Positions 1 to 7,198 are shown, numbered from the stretch's first letter. The stretch is 7,477 nt of DNA from Xanthobacteraceae bacterium (GCA_030036975.1 JASHSE010000118.1:1-7477), one strand, 5' to 3'. A program made the numbers and translations. Notes: generated from the sequence alone by a model not told the origin.

Positions 1-2153
1 CCGCCCTCGCCGGCGCCTTTGGCGCCGAGCGGATTAATAGGCGAGGGATGCGACTCCATCATGAAGCCGCGGATGTTGGGAAAATCGCTGGCCGTCGGCA
101 CCAGATAATCGGCGAGCGATCCGGTGAGCAGCTGGCCGTTGTCGTCGTAGACGAGATGCTCCATGAATGCGCCGCCCAGTCCCTGCACCGCGGCGCCGAC
201 CAGTTGGCCCTTGAGCGTCAGCGGATTGATCATGCGCCCGCAATTCTCCACCGCGACGTAATCGACGAGCGCGACGTGGCCAGTCTTGGCGTCGACCGCC
301 ACGTGCGCGGCATGCGCCCCGTACGACCACGTGTGCTTGTGATTGTGGAACGCGCCCTCGGCCGAAAGCGGCTCTTTCGCAAGCTCGGCCCACGCTATCG
401 ACTTGCCGTCGGGCGCTTTGGCGCGCTCGTCGGCGAGCACGACTTGATCGGCGCCGCAGTTGAGTCGCCTCGCCGCTTCGGCACGCATCAGGTCGCGCAG
501 CTTTTTGGCGGCGTCGAGCAGCGCCGAGCCGCCCATCACGATCGAGCGCGAATGATAGGCACCGTAGCCGTCGCTGACGTAAGCGGTCGAGCCGTGCAGC
601 ACCCGGTTGAGGCGCTCCATCGGCATTTCCATGGCGTCGGCGGCGATCTGTGCAAACGCGGTCTCCAGCCCCTGGCCGACACCGGATGAGCCCATGTAGA
701 CGGTGACGGTACCGTCGGATTCCAGGACGAGCCGCGCGCTCTCCTTCGGTCCGGCGGCGCCACCCTCGATGAAGCAGACCACCGCGAGGCCCTGATAGCG
801 GCCGTCGATGCAACGGCCCTTCAGCTTGGCTTTGTCGGCCCAGCCGAACTCGGCGAGGCAGCGGTCGAGCGTCACCTGATAATCGCCGCTGTCGAGCTCG
901 TCCTTGCTCTCGTACGGCGCGATGGTGGCGACCGTGTACGGCATCTCGGCCTCGCGCACGAGATTGCGGCGGCGGAATTCGACTTGGTCGATATTGAGGT
1001 CGCGCGCCACCATGTCGAACAGCCGCTCGCGGAAGAAATCGGTCTCGAAACGGCCCGGTCCGCGATAGGTGCCGACCGGCGTCTTGTTGGTGAGCAACAG
1101 CGACACGTCGAGGTCGATATTGGGAACGCGATACGGGCCGGACATGAACTGCGCGATGTTGCGCGCGCCGACCGCGCCGTTGGTGCGCATGTAGGCGCCC
1201 ATGTCGACGAAGGCATGGCCGCGCAGACCTAAAACCGTGCCGTCGCGCCGGCAGGCGATCTCCACCTCGCAGGCGGCTTCGCGCGCGTGATTGATGGTCA
1301 TCAGATGCTCGCGGCGGTCCTCGGTCCACTTCACCGGCCGGCCGCAATGGCGCGCCGCGAACGGAATCAAAAAATCTTCCGGATAGAACTCGCCGCGGGC
1401 GCCGAAACCACCGCCGACGTCGTACTCGACCATGTCGATTAAGTCCTCGGCGATGTCCATCTGCTTGGCGAGGATGCGGCGATTGGCGAACAGCACCTTG
1501 GCGGCACCCGAAACCGTGAGACGGCCGCGTGCAGCATCCCATTCGGCGAGCACGCCGCGCGGCTCCATGGGCAGCGCGGTGTGGCGCTGGGTGGAAAAGC
1601 GCTCGCGCCGCGTGTAGGGCGCGTCCTTGAAGGCCGCAGCGGCGTCGCCCCGCACGGCGCGAAACACCATCGAGACGTTGCTCGATCTGTCCTCGAACAG
1701 CAGCGCTTGCTTGTCCAGCGCGCTTTGCCAATTGGCGACCGCCGGCAGCGGCTCGATAGCGACGTCGATCGCGCCGATGGCGTCCTCAGCCAGCGCAGGG
1801 CTGTCGGCGAGCGCCATCGCCAATGCCTCGCCGACATAGCGAACCTTATCGCGCGCCATGACCGGCTGGGCGAACGGCTCGAAGTCCGGCAGCGGTTGCA
1901 GCCGCATCGGCACGACCGGGATTTTTGCGCCCAAATCTGCGGCAGTGATAACGGCGTGAACGCCCGGCATTTGCCTGGCGCGCGCCGCATCGATCGAACG
2001 GATGCGGCCATGCGCAACGGAGCTGCGCAAGATCGCGGCATACAGCACGTCCTTGCGGCCGAGATCGTCGACGAACTGGCCGCGGCCGCGGACCAGTCGC
2101 AAATCTTCAAGGCGTTCGATCGGCTGGCCGACGAACGAATTGATCGTCCTCAT
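1..2153 (-). CDS. Molybdopterin-binding large subunit L-B, xanthine dehydrogenase/CoxL-like family (3' end beyond window)
   Basis: Catalytic subunit of a molybdenum hydroxylase, which oxidises a C-H or aldehyde group with water as oxygen source. I translated this frame base by base: it is open from ATG 2153-2151 to the window edge, giving 717 complete codons and no stop. Domains in order: N-terminal a/b hammerhead (RLEDLRLVRGRGQFVDDL at about 14-31), molybdopterin domain with GGGFGARG at 247-254, active-site loop TYRGPGR at 362-368, a second GSSGVGQG pterin loop, and GAKGAGEGG at the very edge, whose Glu716 matches the family's catalytic glutamate. Against the complete paralog L-A (771 residues) only about 50 C-terminal residues are missing. 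The two look roughly 60% identical by eye. The ATG overlaps the small-subunit stop by 4 nt (ATGA), so translation is probably coupled. No Cys occurs in the TYRGPGR loop, which argues against CO oxidation; substrate unknown. Confidence 0.93.
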   Translation of the reverse strand, partial: MRTINSFVGQPIERLEDLRLVRGRGQFVDDLGRKDVLYAAILRSSVAHGRIRSIDAARARQMPGVHAVITAADLGAKIPVVPMRLQPLPDFEPFAQPVMARDKVRYVGEALAMALADSPALAEDAIGAIDVAIEPLPAVANWQSALDKQALLFEDRSSNVSMVFRAVRGDAAAAFKDAPYTRRERFSTQRHTALPMEPRGVLAEWDAARGRLTVSGAAKVLFANRRILAKQMDIAEDLIDMVEYDVGGGFGARGEFYPEDFLIPFAARHCGRPVKWTEDRREHLMTINHAREAACEVEIACRRDGTVLGLRGHAFVDMGAYMRTNGAVGARNIAQFMSGPYRVPNIDLDVSLLLTNKTPVGTYRGPGRFETDFFRERLFDMVARDLNIDQVEFRRRNLVREAEMPYTVATIAPYESKDELDSGDYQVTLDRCLAEFGWADKAKLKGRCIDGRYQGLAVVCFIEGGAAGPKESARLVLESDGTVTVYMGSSGVGQGLETAFAQIAADAMEMPMERLNRVLHGSTAYVSDGYGAYHSRSIVMGGSALLDAAKKLRDLMRAEAARRLNCGADQVVLADERAKAPDGKSIAWAELAKEPLSAEGAFHNHKHTWSYGAHAAHVAVDAKTGHVALVDYVAVENCGRMINPLTLKGQLVGAAVQGLGGAFMEHLVYDDNGQLLTGSLADYLVPTASDFPNIRGFMMESHPSPINPLGAKGAGEG

Positions 2154-2638
2154 GCGCCGTTCCCGCCGCCGCCGGCGCGTTGATAGGCGGTGCGCGCGTC
2201 AAGCACCGCTTCGACGATCGAGATATAGCCGGTGCAGCGGCACAGATTGCCGGACAGCACTTCGCGCACCCGATCGGCGTCGCAATTCGGCTCTTCGCTC
2301 AGCAGCGCGTGCGCGGTGGTGATCATGCCGGGCGTGCAGAAGCCGCATTGCAGCGCGTGATGCTTGCGGAACGAGGCCTGCAGCGGGGTGAGGCCCTCGT
2401 CGCGTGACAAGCCCTCGACCGTGACCACTTTGGCGCCTTCGGCCTGCACCGCGAGCATCAGGCAGGAGCGCACCGCGGCGCCGTCGACCAGCACGGTGCA
2501 GGCGCCGCAGACGCCATGCTCGCAGCCGACGTGGGTGCCGGTCAGCCGCAGGTGATGGCGCAGGCAATCGGCCAGGGTCATGCGCGGCTCGACCTCGACT
2601 TCGACCCGCTTGCGGTTGACTTCAAATTCGATGGGCAT
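2150..2638 (-). CDS. Small subunit with two [2Fe-2S] clusters (CoxS-like)
   Basis: Iron-sulfur subunit of the molybdenum hydroxylase; it carries electrons from the Mo centre to FAD. From ATG 2638 it has 162 residues, normal for the family. The N-terminal plant-type ferredoxin domain binds the first cluster with Cys39, 44, 47 and 59 (C-x4-C-x2-C-x11-C). The C-terminal helical domain binds the second with Cys98, 101, 133 and 135 (QCGFCTPG ... NLCRCTG; C-x2-C-x31-C-x-C). All eight ligands are present. The Gln before Cys98 is the residue that contacts the molybdopterin cofactor in characterised relatives. An in-frame GTG two codons upstream (2644) is possible, but MPIEFEVN is the more usual N-terminus. 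No strong ribosome binding site is visible. The gene lies 143 nt after the medium subunit, across a palindromic repeat, and its TGA overlaps the ATG of L-B. Confidence 0.97.
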   Translation of the reverse strand: MPIEFEVNRKRVEVEVEPRMTLADCLRHHLRLTGTHVGCEHGVCGACTVLVDGAAVRSCLMLAVQAEGAKVVTVEGLSRDEGLTPLQASFRKHHALQCGFCTPGMITTAHALLSEEPNCDADRVREVLSGNLCRCTGYISIVEAVLDARTAYQRAGGGGNGA

Positions 2639-2655
2639 GAGCACTCACGCACCAA

Positions 2656-2757
2656 CCGCTCATTCCCGCGCAAGCGGGAATCCAGCAGCGAAACAAGTTT
2701 GCTGCAGAACGCCGCTCTGGCTCCCCGCTTGGGCGACGCTTTCGCGGGGACGAGCGG
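2656..2757. repeat. Composite palindromic repeat (REP/BIME-like), three potential hairpins between M and S genes
   Basis: Nearly the whole medium-small intergenic gap is palindromic. Hairpin 1: ATTCCCGC (2662-2669), loop GCAA, GCGGGAAT (2674-2681), a perfect 8-bp stem. Hairpin 2: GCAGC...GCTGC (2685-2705), with AAAC/GTTT inside and one bulged G. Hairpin 3: CCGCTC + CCCCGC (2712-2717, 2723-2728) against GCGGGG + GAGCGG (2744-2749, 2752-2757), imperfect. The outer ends, CCGCTCATTCCCGCG (2656-2670) and the reverse complement of 2743-2757, match at 13 of 15 positions, so the element is also one large inverted repeat. CCAG and CTGG border the inner sides of hairpins 1 and 3. The layout resembles paired REP elements (BIMEs). 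It has no coding capacity and no transposase beside it. Confidence 0.8.
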
Positions 2758-2781
2758 TCGATGCCAGGCGAGGCGAGTTCA

Positions 2782-3648
2782 TCATGTCGTTTTCAGCCCG
2801 GCCGCATCGCGCAGCGCGCGTTCGACCATGACGCCGACCAGCGCCTTGCGATAGGCGCCGCTGGCGTGGATGTCGTCGGCGGGATCGACGGAGGCGGACG
2901 CGGCGGCTTCAGCCTTGGCGATTACGGCTTCATCGATACTGTTGCCGTTGATGGCGTCTTCGGCGGCTTGCAGACGCAGCGGGCGATCGGCGACACCGAT
3001 CGCTCCGACATGCGCGTTGTGCGCCTTGCCGCCGTCCTCGTCGTAAAATACCGCCGCGGCCGCCATGGCGAAATCGCCGCGGCGGCGGGCGAATTCCTGG
3101 AAACCGAAGCGCCGTTTCGCCGGCCACAGCGGTAAGCGAATCTCAGTGATGATCTCGTCGGATCGCAGTGCGGTCATCAGCGGACCTTGAAAGAAATCCG
3201 CGGCGGCGATGACGCGCGCGCCGGCCATGCCGGTCACCGCGATCTTGGCCTCGCAGGTCACCGCGATGCCCGGCATCTCGGCGGCCGGATCGGCATGCGC
3301 CATGCTGCCGCCGACGGTGCCGCGATTGCGGATCTGATAATGCGCGACATGCGCGACCGCGGCGACCAGCAGCGGATGCGCGGTGCGCAGCCGCGCATCG
3401 TCGAGAATCTCGCGCCAGCGCACCATGGCGCCGAGCGCGATGCCCTCATTGGTGATCGTGATCCGCCGTAGTTCGGCGACCTTGCGCAGATCGACCAGGA
3501 GCGACGGCAAAGCGACGCGGAATGCCAGCATCGGCACCAGGCTCTGGCCGCCGGCCAGCGGCTTGGCTTCGCCGTCATGGGACGCCAGCAGCGCCACCGC
3601 CTCGGCGACGCTGGTCGGACAGGCGTAATCGAAGGGCGGCAGTTTCAT
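2782..3648 (-). CDS. FAD-binding medium subunit (CoxM-like)
   Basis: Flavoprotein subunit of the molybdenum hydroxylase; it takes electrons from the [2Fe-2S] clusters and hands them to the external acceptor. At 288 residues it is the normal length. The PCMH-type FAD domain shows AGGQSLVPML at 32-41 and TVGGSMAHADPAAEMP at 111-126, the two FAD pyrophosphate-binding motifs of CoxM proteins (usually AGGHSLLP and TIGGSVAHADP). The C-terminal CO-dehydrogenase flavoprotein domain follows, including the HVGAIGVADRPLRL stretch at about 213-226. ATG 3648 gives the standard MKLPPFDYACP start; an ATG at 3710 is out of frame. It begins 78 nt after the L-A stop and shows no clear Shine-Dalgarno sequence. 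Together with the small subunit it forms the only electron-transfer pair in the window, so both large subunits probably depend on it or on a pair encoded elsewhere. Confidence 0.95.
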   Translation of the reverse strand: MKLPPFDYACPTSVAEAVALLASHDGEAKPLAGGQSLVPMLAFRVALPSLLVDLRKVAELRRITITNEGIALGAMVRWREILDDARLRTAHPLLVAAVAHVAHYQIRNRGTVGGSMAHADPAAEMPGIAVTCEAKIAVTGMAGARVIAAADFFQGPLMTALRSDEIITEIRLPLWPAKRRFGFQEFARRRGDFAMAAAAVFYDEDGGKAHNAHVGAIGVADRPLRLQAAEDAINGNSIDEAVIAKAEAAASASVDPADDIHASGAYRKALVGVMVERALRDAAGLKTT

Positions 3649-3726
3649 GGTGCGGAACGTTCGCTGCGCGGTGCCGGAAAAGCCGTATGGAGAAGGATTT
3701 TTCCTAGCATCGCGCTCACACGCCGG

Positions 3727-6042
3727 TCAACGCGCGGCACCAGTCGCGCGCGCAGCCTGAATCATCTGCCACAGCCGCGGCGGCGACAGCGGCAAGTCGC
3801 GCGGCTCTACGCCGAGCGAGCCAAGCGCCGCGGCGACCGCGTTGGCAACGACGCCGCCGACCGGGATGATGCCGCCCTCGCCGGCGCCCTTGGCGCCCAT
3901 CGGATTGAGTGGCGACGGCTTGTCTTCCAGCGCGACGGCGCGGATCTGTGGAAAATCGCTCGCGGTCGGCATCAGATAATCGGCGAACGAGCCGGTGAGC
4001 AGCTGGCCGTTCTCGTCATAGATGAAGTGCTCCAGAAAGGCGCCGCCCAACCCCTGCACCACGGCGCCGATGCACTGGCCATGCAAGGTCAGCGGATTGA
4101 CGATGCGGCCGACGTCTTCGACGGCGACATAATCGATCAGCTCGACGTGGCCGGTCTTGGCATCGACGGCCACGTAAGCGGCGTGCGCGCCATACGAATA
4201 GGTGCGCTTGTCGCTGGCGAAGGTGCCATCGGCGCAGAGCCCGGCAAATTCCTTCAGCGCGATCGCGGCGCGCGCAGGCGCCGGGCCGACCGCCATGCCG
4301 CGGTCGATGACGATGTCGTTTGCTTGACACTGCAAGCGTTTTGCCGCGGCCTCGCGAATGAGCGTGCGCAGCTTTTGCGCCGCGTCCATGATGGCATTGC
4401 CGCCCATCACGATCGAGCGCGACGAGAACGAGCCGTAGCCCTGCGCGACGTAGTCGGTCGAGCCGTGCAGCACCCGGTTGATGCGCTCCATCGGCACTTC
4501 CAGCGCATCGGCGGCGATCTGCGCGAACACGGTTTCGACGCCCTGGCCGACCGACGACGAGCCGACGAACAGCGAAATCGAGCCGTCGGCTTCGACGGCG
4601 AGCCGCACGTTCTCGCGCGGCCCGGTGCCGCCGCCTTCCAGATAGCAGCCGACCGCGATGCCGTGATGGCGGCCGCCGATCAGCTCGCCGTCGAGTTTTG
4701 CGCGCTCGGCCCATTTGAACTCCGCCAGGCAGCGGTCGAGCGTGATCTGATAATCGCCGCTGTCGCATTCGCTCGCGATGTCGAGCACCTGCACTTTGGG
4801 CAACGCATACGGCATGTCGGCTTCGCGGATCAGATTACGGCGGCGAAATTCGACGCGGTCGATACCGAGATCGGCCGCCGCCATGTCGAACAGGCGCTCG
4901 CGGCAGAAATCGGATTCGAAGCGGCCCGGGCCGCGATAGGTGCCGACCGGCGTCTTGTTGGTGATCACCAACGACACGTCGACGCGGACGTGCGGTATCC
5001 GGTATGGCCCGGCCAGCACCTGGGCAATATTGCGCGACGCAGTGGCGCCGTTGGTGCGCACATAGGCGCCGATGTCAGTGCAGGCATGGGCGCGCAGCGC
5101 GATCAAAGTGCCGTCACGCGCGCAGGCGATTTCCAGGTCGCATTCCATGTCGCGCGCGTGATTGAGCGCGGTGAGGTTCTCGCGGCGGTCTTCGGTCCAT
5201 TTGACCGGCCTGCCGAGAAGGCGCGCCGCGAACGGAATTAAAAAGTCCTCGGGATAGAACTCGCCGCGTGCGCCAAAACCGCCGCCGACGTCGTATTCGA
5301 CCATCCGCACCGACGCTTCGGGCAGGTTCATCATCTGTGCCAGCGCGCGGCGGTTGGTGAACGGCACCTTGCAGGCGCCGCGCACGGTGATGCGCTCCTT
5401 CTGTGCGTCCCATTCGGCCAGCAGACCGCGCGGTTCCATCGGCACCGCGGCGTGGCGCTGCACGGAAAAATGCTCGCGGCGCCGGTACGGCGCGCTGTTG
5501 AACGCAGCGTCATCGGCCTTGCCGCGCACCGCCGTGATGGTGTCGGGCACGTTGGTGCCGACCGTCTCGAACAGGATGATCTCGTTCTTGCGGGCAAGCT
5601 CGCGGTCGGCGACGACAGGCAGCGCCTCGATATCGACCGCGATGGCCTCGAGCGCGTCTTCGGCCAAAGCGGCGCTCTCGGCGAGCACCACCGCAATGGG
5701 CTCGCCGACATAGCGGACCTTGCCGTGGGCGATGACCGGCTGCTCGAAACGCCGGATTGCCGGCGTCGGATCATGGCGCAACGGAATGGTCGGCACCTTG
5801 CCGATATCCGCAGCGGTGATGACGGCATGAACGCCGGGCCGCGCCCGGGCCGCGCTGCTATCGACGCCGCGGATGCGGCCGTGCGCCACCGAACTGCGCA
5901 GGATCGCCGCGTGCAGCATGTTTTCGGCGGCAAGATCGTCGACGTATTGGCCGCGCCCGGTCAAAAAACGCAAATCTTCCAGGCGCTCGATCGGGCTGCC
6001 GACGAACAGGTTGCTGGCGCGTTTTGGCGCGGTCATGCTCAT
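3727..6042 (-). CDS. Molybdopterin-binding large subunit L-A, xanthine dehydrogenase/CoxL-like family (complete)
   Basis: Complete 771-residue catalytic subunit of a molybdenum hydroxylase. The a/b hammerhead domain starts at about residue 16 (IERLEDLRFLTGRGQYVDDL). GGGFGARG at 253-260 is a molybdopterin-domain loop. TYRGPGR at 368-374 is the active-site loop, resembling the AYRGAGR of form II CoxL-like enzymes. GSSSVGQG at 494-501 is the second pterin loop. GAKGAGEGG at 716-724 holds the probable catalytic base Glu722, in the place of the GEPP glutamate of xanthine oxidase. The position of the form I copper-binding Cys is Gly371. The start ATG (6042) overlaps the AspDH stop by 4 nt; a second in-frame ATG at 6036 is possible. 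L-A precedes the medium and small subunits, and its paralog L-B follows them. Substrate is not predictable; true CO dehydrogenase and classical purine oxidase are unlikely. Confidence 0.94.
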   Translation of the reverse strand: MSMTAPKRASNLFVGSPIERLEDLRFLTGRGQYVDDLAAENMLHAAILRSSVAHGRIRGVDSSAARARPGVHAVITAADIGKVPTIPLRHDPTPAIRRFEQPVIAHGKVRYVGEPIAVVLAESAALAEDALEAIAVDIEALPVVADRELARKNEIILFETVGTNVPDTITAVRGKADDAAFNSAPYRRREHFSVQRHAAVPMEPRGLLAEWDAQKERITVRGACKVPFTNRRALAQMMNLPEASVRMVEYDVGGGFGARGEFYPEDFLIPFAARLLGRPVKWTEDRRENLTALNHARDMECDLEIACARDGTLIALRAHACTDIGAYVRTNGATASRNIAQVLAGPYRIPHVRVDVSLVITNKTPVGTYRGPGRFESDFCRERLFDMAAADLGIDRVEFRRRNLIREADMPYALPKVQVLDIASECDSGDYQITLDRCLAEFKWAERAKLDGELIGGRHHGIAVGCYLEGGGTGPRENVRLAVEADGSISLFVGSSSVGQGVETVFAQIAADALEVPMERINRVLHGSTDYVAQGYGSFSSRSIVMGGNAIMDAAQKLRTLIREAAAKRLQCQANDIVIDRGMAVGPAPARAAIALKEFAGLCADGTFASDKRTYSYGAHAAYVAVDAKTGHVELIDYVAVEDVGRIVNPLTLHGQCIGAVVQGLGGAFLEHFIYDENGQLLTGSFADYLMPTASDFPQIRAVALEDKPSPLNPMGAKGAGEGGIIPVGGVVANAVAAALGSLGVEPRDLPLSPPRLWQMIQAARATGAAR

Positions 6043-6842
6043 ATGACGATGGCGGCTTGCAGATTGATCAGTGCCCGCGCCACGCTGAGCGCGGCGAGCG
6101 CCGAGGTTTTCGGATTGGTGCGCGACGGCTTGCCTTGCAACTGGATGGCGAAGCGGCCGGCTGCGCCTTCGACTTCGATCTCATGCACGTTGCCGGGCGC
6201 CTCGGGATCGGCGACGAGCTCGACTTGCGTTGCCTCGAAGCCAAGGCCGGCGAGCGCAAGGGTGGCGGCGACATTGGCGTTCTGCGGATAGAGCAAGGCC
6301 GCTTCGCCGGCCGTGCCGCGATAGAGCACGGTGCGCGCCGCGAGCTTGTCGAGATCGGCGACTTTTTCGGCCGGCGTACCGCGCCATGCCGCCGGCGGCT
6401 TGCGCGAGCGGTAGCGCACGGCATGCAAACCGCCGAGCCGCATCGCCGCGATGGCGTCGACGCCGCCGATGGCGCCGGCGGGCAGCAGGATGCGGCTATT
6501 GCCGCGACGCGCGGCAGCCTTGAGATCGTTCAATAGTTTCGGCTCAGCCAGCGCGCCAATCGAGATGACGAGCAGATCGACGCCGCGCGTCAGAATGTCG
6601 GGGCCGAATTGGGCGAGCGCGCTCTGGCTGGCGACTTCGGCGACCACGTCGGGTCTGCGCGCCAATAAATCGTTCAGCGACTCGACGATGTCGATGCCCG
6701 GCAACGCCGCGCGCGCATCTGCAGCGCGTCCGGGCTCGCACAGCGCGCCGACCAATTGGATATCCGCCGCGAACTTTTGCAGCGCCTCGAGCGCGTCGCG
6801 CGCGATGCCGCCGTAACCGATCAACGCGGCTTTTTTGGTCAC
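6039..6842 (-). CDS. L-aspartate dehydrogenase-like NAD(P)-dependent oxidoreductase
   Basis: Predicted NAD(P)-dependent aspartate dehydrogenase (NadX/AspDH family), which interconverts L-aspartate with iminoaspartate/oxaloacetate plus ammonia. It has 267 residues from GTG 6842, the usual family length. The frame stays open upstream to 7211, but that stretch is the antisense of nothing and simply a wrong frame of the ALDH remnant; VTKKAALIGYGGIARD is a typical Rossmann start. Visible motifs: GYGGIA nucleotide-binding loop at 9-14, LLPAGAIGGVDAI at 119-131, YPQNANVAAT at 185-194, NVHEIEV at 218-224 whose His220 matches the family's conserved active-site histidine, and NPKTSALAALS at 243-253. 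GGGGA (6854-6850) lies 7 nt upstream as a plausible ribosome binding site. The start overlaps the ALDH-remnant stop and the stop overlaps the L-A start, both by 4 nt. ALDH-AspDH pairs occur in other proteobacteria, so the neighbour is probably ancestral. The actual substrate could be a different amino or imino acid. Confidence 0.87.
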   Translation of the reverse strand: MTKKAALIGYGGIARDALEALQKFAADIQLVGALCEPGRAADARAALPGIDIVESLNDLLARRPDVVAEVASQSALAQFGPDILTRGVDLLVISIGALAEPKLLNDLKAAARRGNSRILLPAGAIGGVDAIAAMRLGGLHAVRYRSRKPPAAWRGTPAEKVADLDKLAARTVLYRGTAGEAALLYPQNANVAATLALAGLGFEATQVELVADPEAPGNVHEIEVEGAAGRFAIQLQGKPSRTNPKTSALAALSVARALINLQAAIVI

Positions 6843-7198
6843 AGCCGCATCCCCGCGCAGGCGCGGATGAAGGCGCCGGCGCGCTTGGCCTCGAAGGTCG
6901 CGGCGCGGCGCGGTTTGCCGATAACGCGGATCAGCGAGCGTACCAGCTCGGCTTCTATTTGGTCCATGGCGTCGGCCGCCGCCGCGAGCCACGCGACGCG
7001 CTTGGCGGTGGTCGCCTCCTGGTTCGCCAAATAGGCGCGATGTGCATGCTTGATCGCCGCATCGACGATGCCGGCGTCGGATTCGACCACGTGCGAGGCG
7101 ACGCTCTCGTCGATCGGCGACACCAGCGGCGAAAACGCCGCGCCGGCGGCGTCCGCCGTGCCGCCGATCCAGGGCAACAGACGCGGGATATCGTTCAT
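6839..7198 (-). pseudogene. Aldehyde dehydrogenase, N-terminal remnant (119 codons)
   Basis: This reads as the first ~115 residues of an NAD(P)-dependent aldehyde dehydrogenase (normally ~480-500 residues). LLPWIGG, then FSPLVSPIDESVASHVVESD (about 22-41), is the beta-strand entry and Asn-Pro-like substrate-side region. DAAIKHAHRAYLANQEATTAKRVAWLAAAADAMD and ELVRSLIRVIGKPRRAATFEAKRAGAFIRACA match the family's N-terminal helices and GKP turn. It then ends abruptly in GMRL and stop. The Rossmann NAD-binding core, catalytic Glu and catalytic Cys are absent, so it cannot be an active dehydrogenase. ATG 7198 is preferred because it begins MNDIPRLLPWIGG; a longer GTG start at 7249 would add 17 unconvincing residues. 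A weak TGGGG lies upstream. The stop overlaps the AspDH GTG by 4 nt, so translating the remnant may still deliver ribosomes to AspDH. Family call is by motif recognition only. Confidence 0.75.
6849..6868. repeat. Degenerate relative of the palindromic repeat at the ALDH break
   Basis: ATCCCCGC (6849-6856), GCAG, GCGCGGAT (6861-6868) is a near-palindrome with one mismatch in eight stem positions. On the minus strand its right half plus flank (TGCGCGGGGATG then CGG) resembles the corresponding part of the 2654-2685 repeat (TGCGCGGGAATG then AGCGG). About 17 of 22 bases match around the stem by eye. It coincides with the last codons of the ALDH remnant. It could be chance in GC-rich coding sequence. 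Confidence 0.35.

Noticed and set aside
34..1731. 565-codon minus-strand open frame
   Set aside because: It lies in a different frame over L-B and is rich in Arg/Ala with no family motifs. The L-B frame, open across the whole stretch with all molybdopterin motifs, is the real one; it is easily overlooked because it has no stop in the window.
1..3648. Carbon monoxide dehydrogenase (coxMSL) assignment
   Set aside because: Subunit architecture fits, but the form I AYRCSFR motif with its copper-binding Cys is absent from both large subunits.
3694..3705. AGGA-TTTT-TCCT mini-palindrome between L-A and M as a terminator
   Set aside because: Only a 4-bp AT-containing stem and no U-tract on the minus strand, so it is too weak for an intrinsic terminator inside an operon.
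3577..5241. 554-codon plus-strand open frame antisense to L-A
   Set aside because: Arg/Asp/Ala-rich composition typical of the antisense of high-GC coding sequence. A similar antisense frame covers L-B, which shows it is a by-product of codon bias and not a gene.
5452..6291. 279-codon plus-strand open frame across the L-A/AspDH junction
   Set aside because: It spans the antisense of two well-supported genes and shows no recognisable domain.
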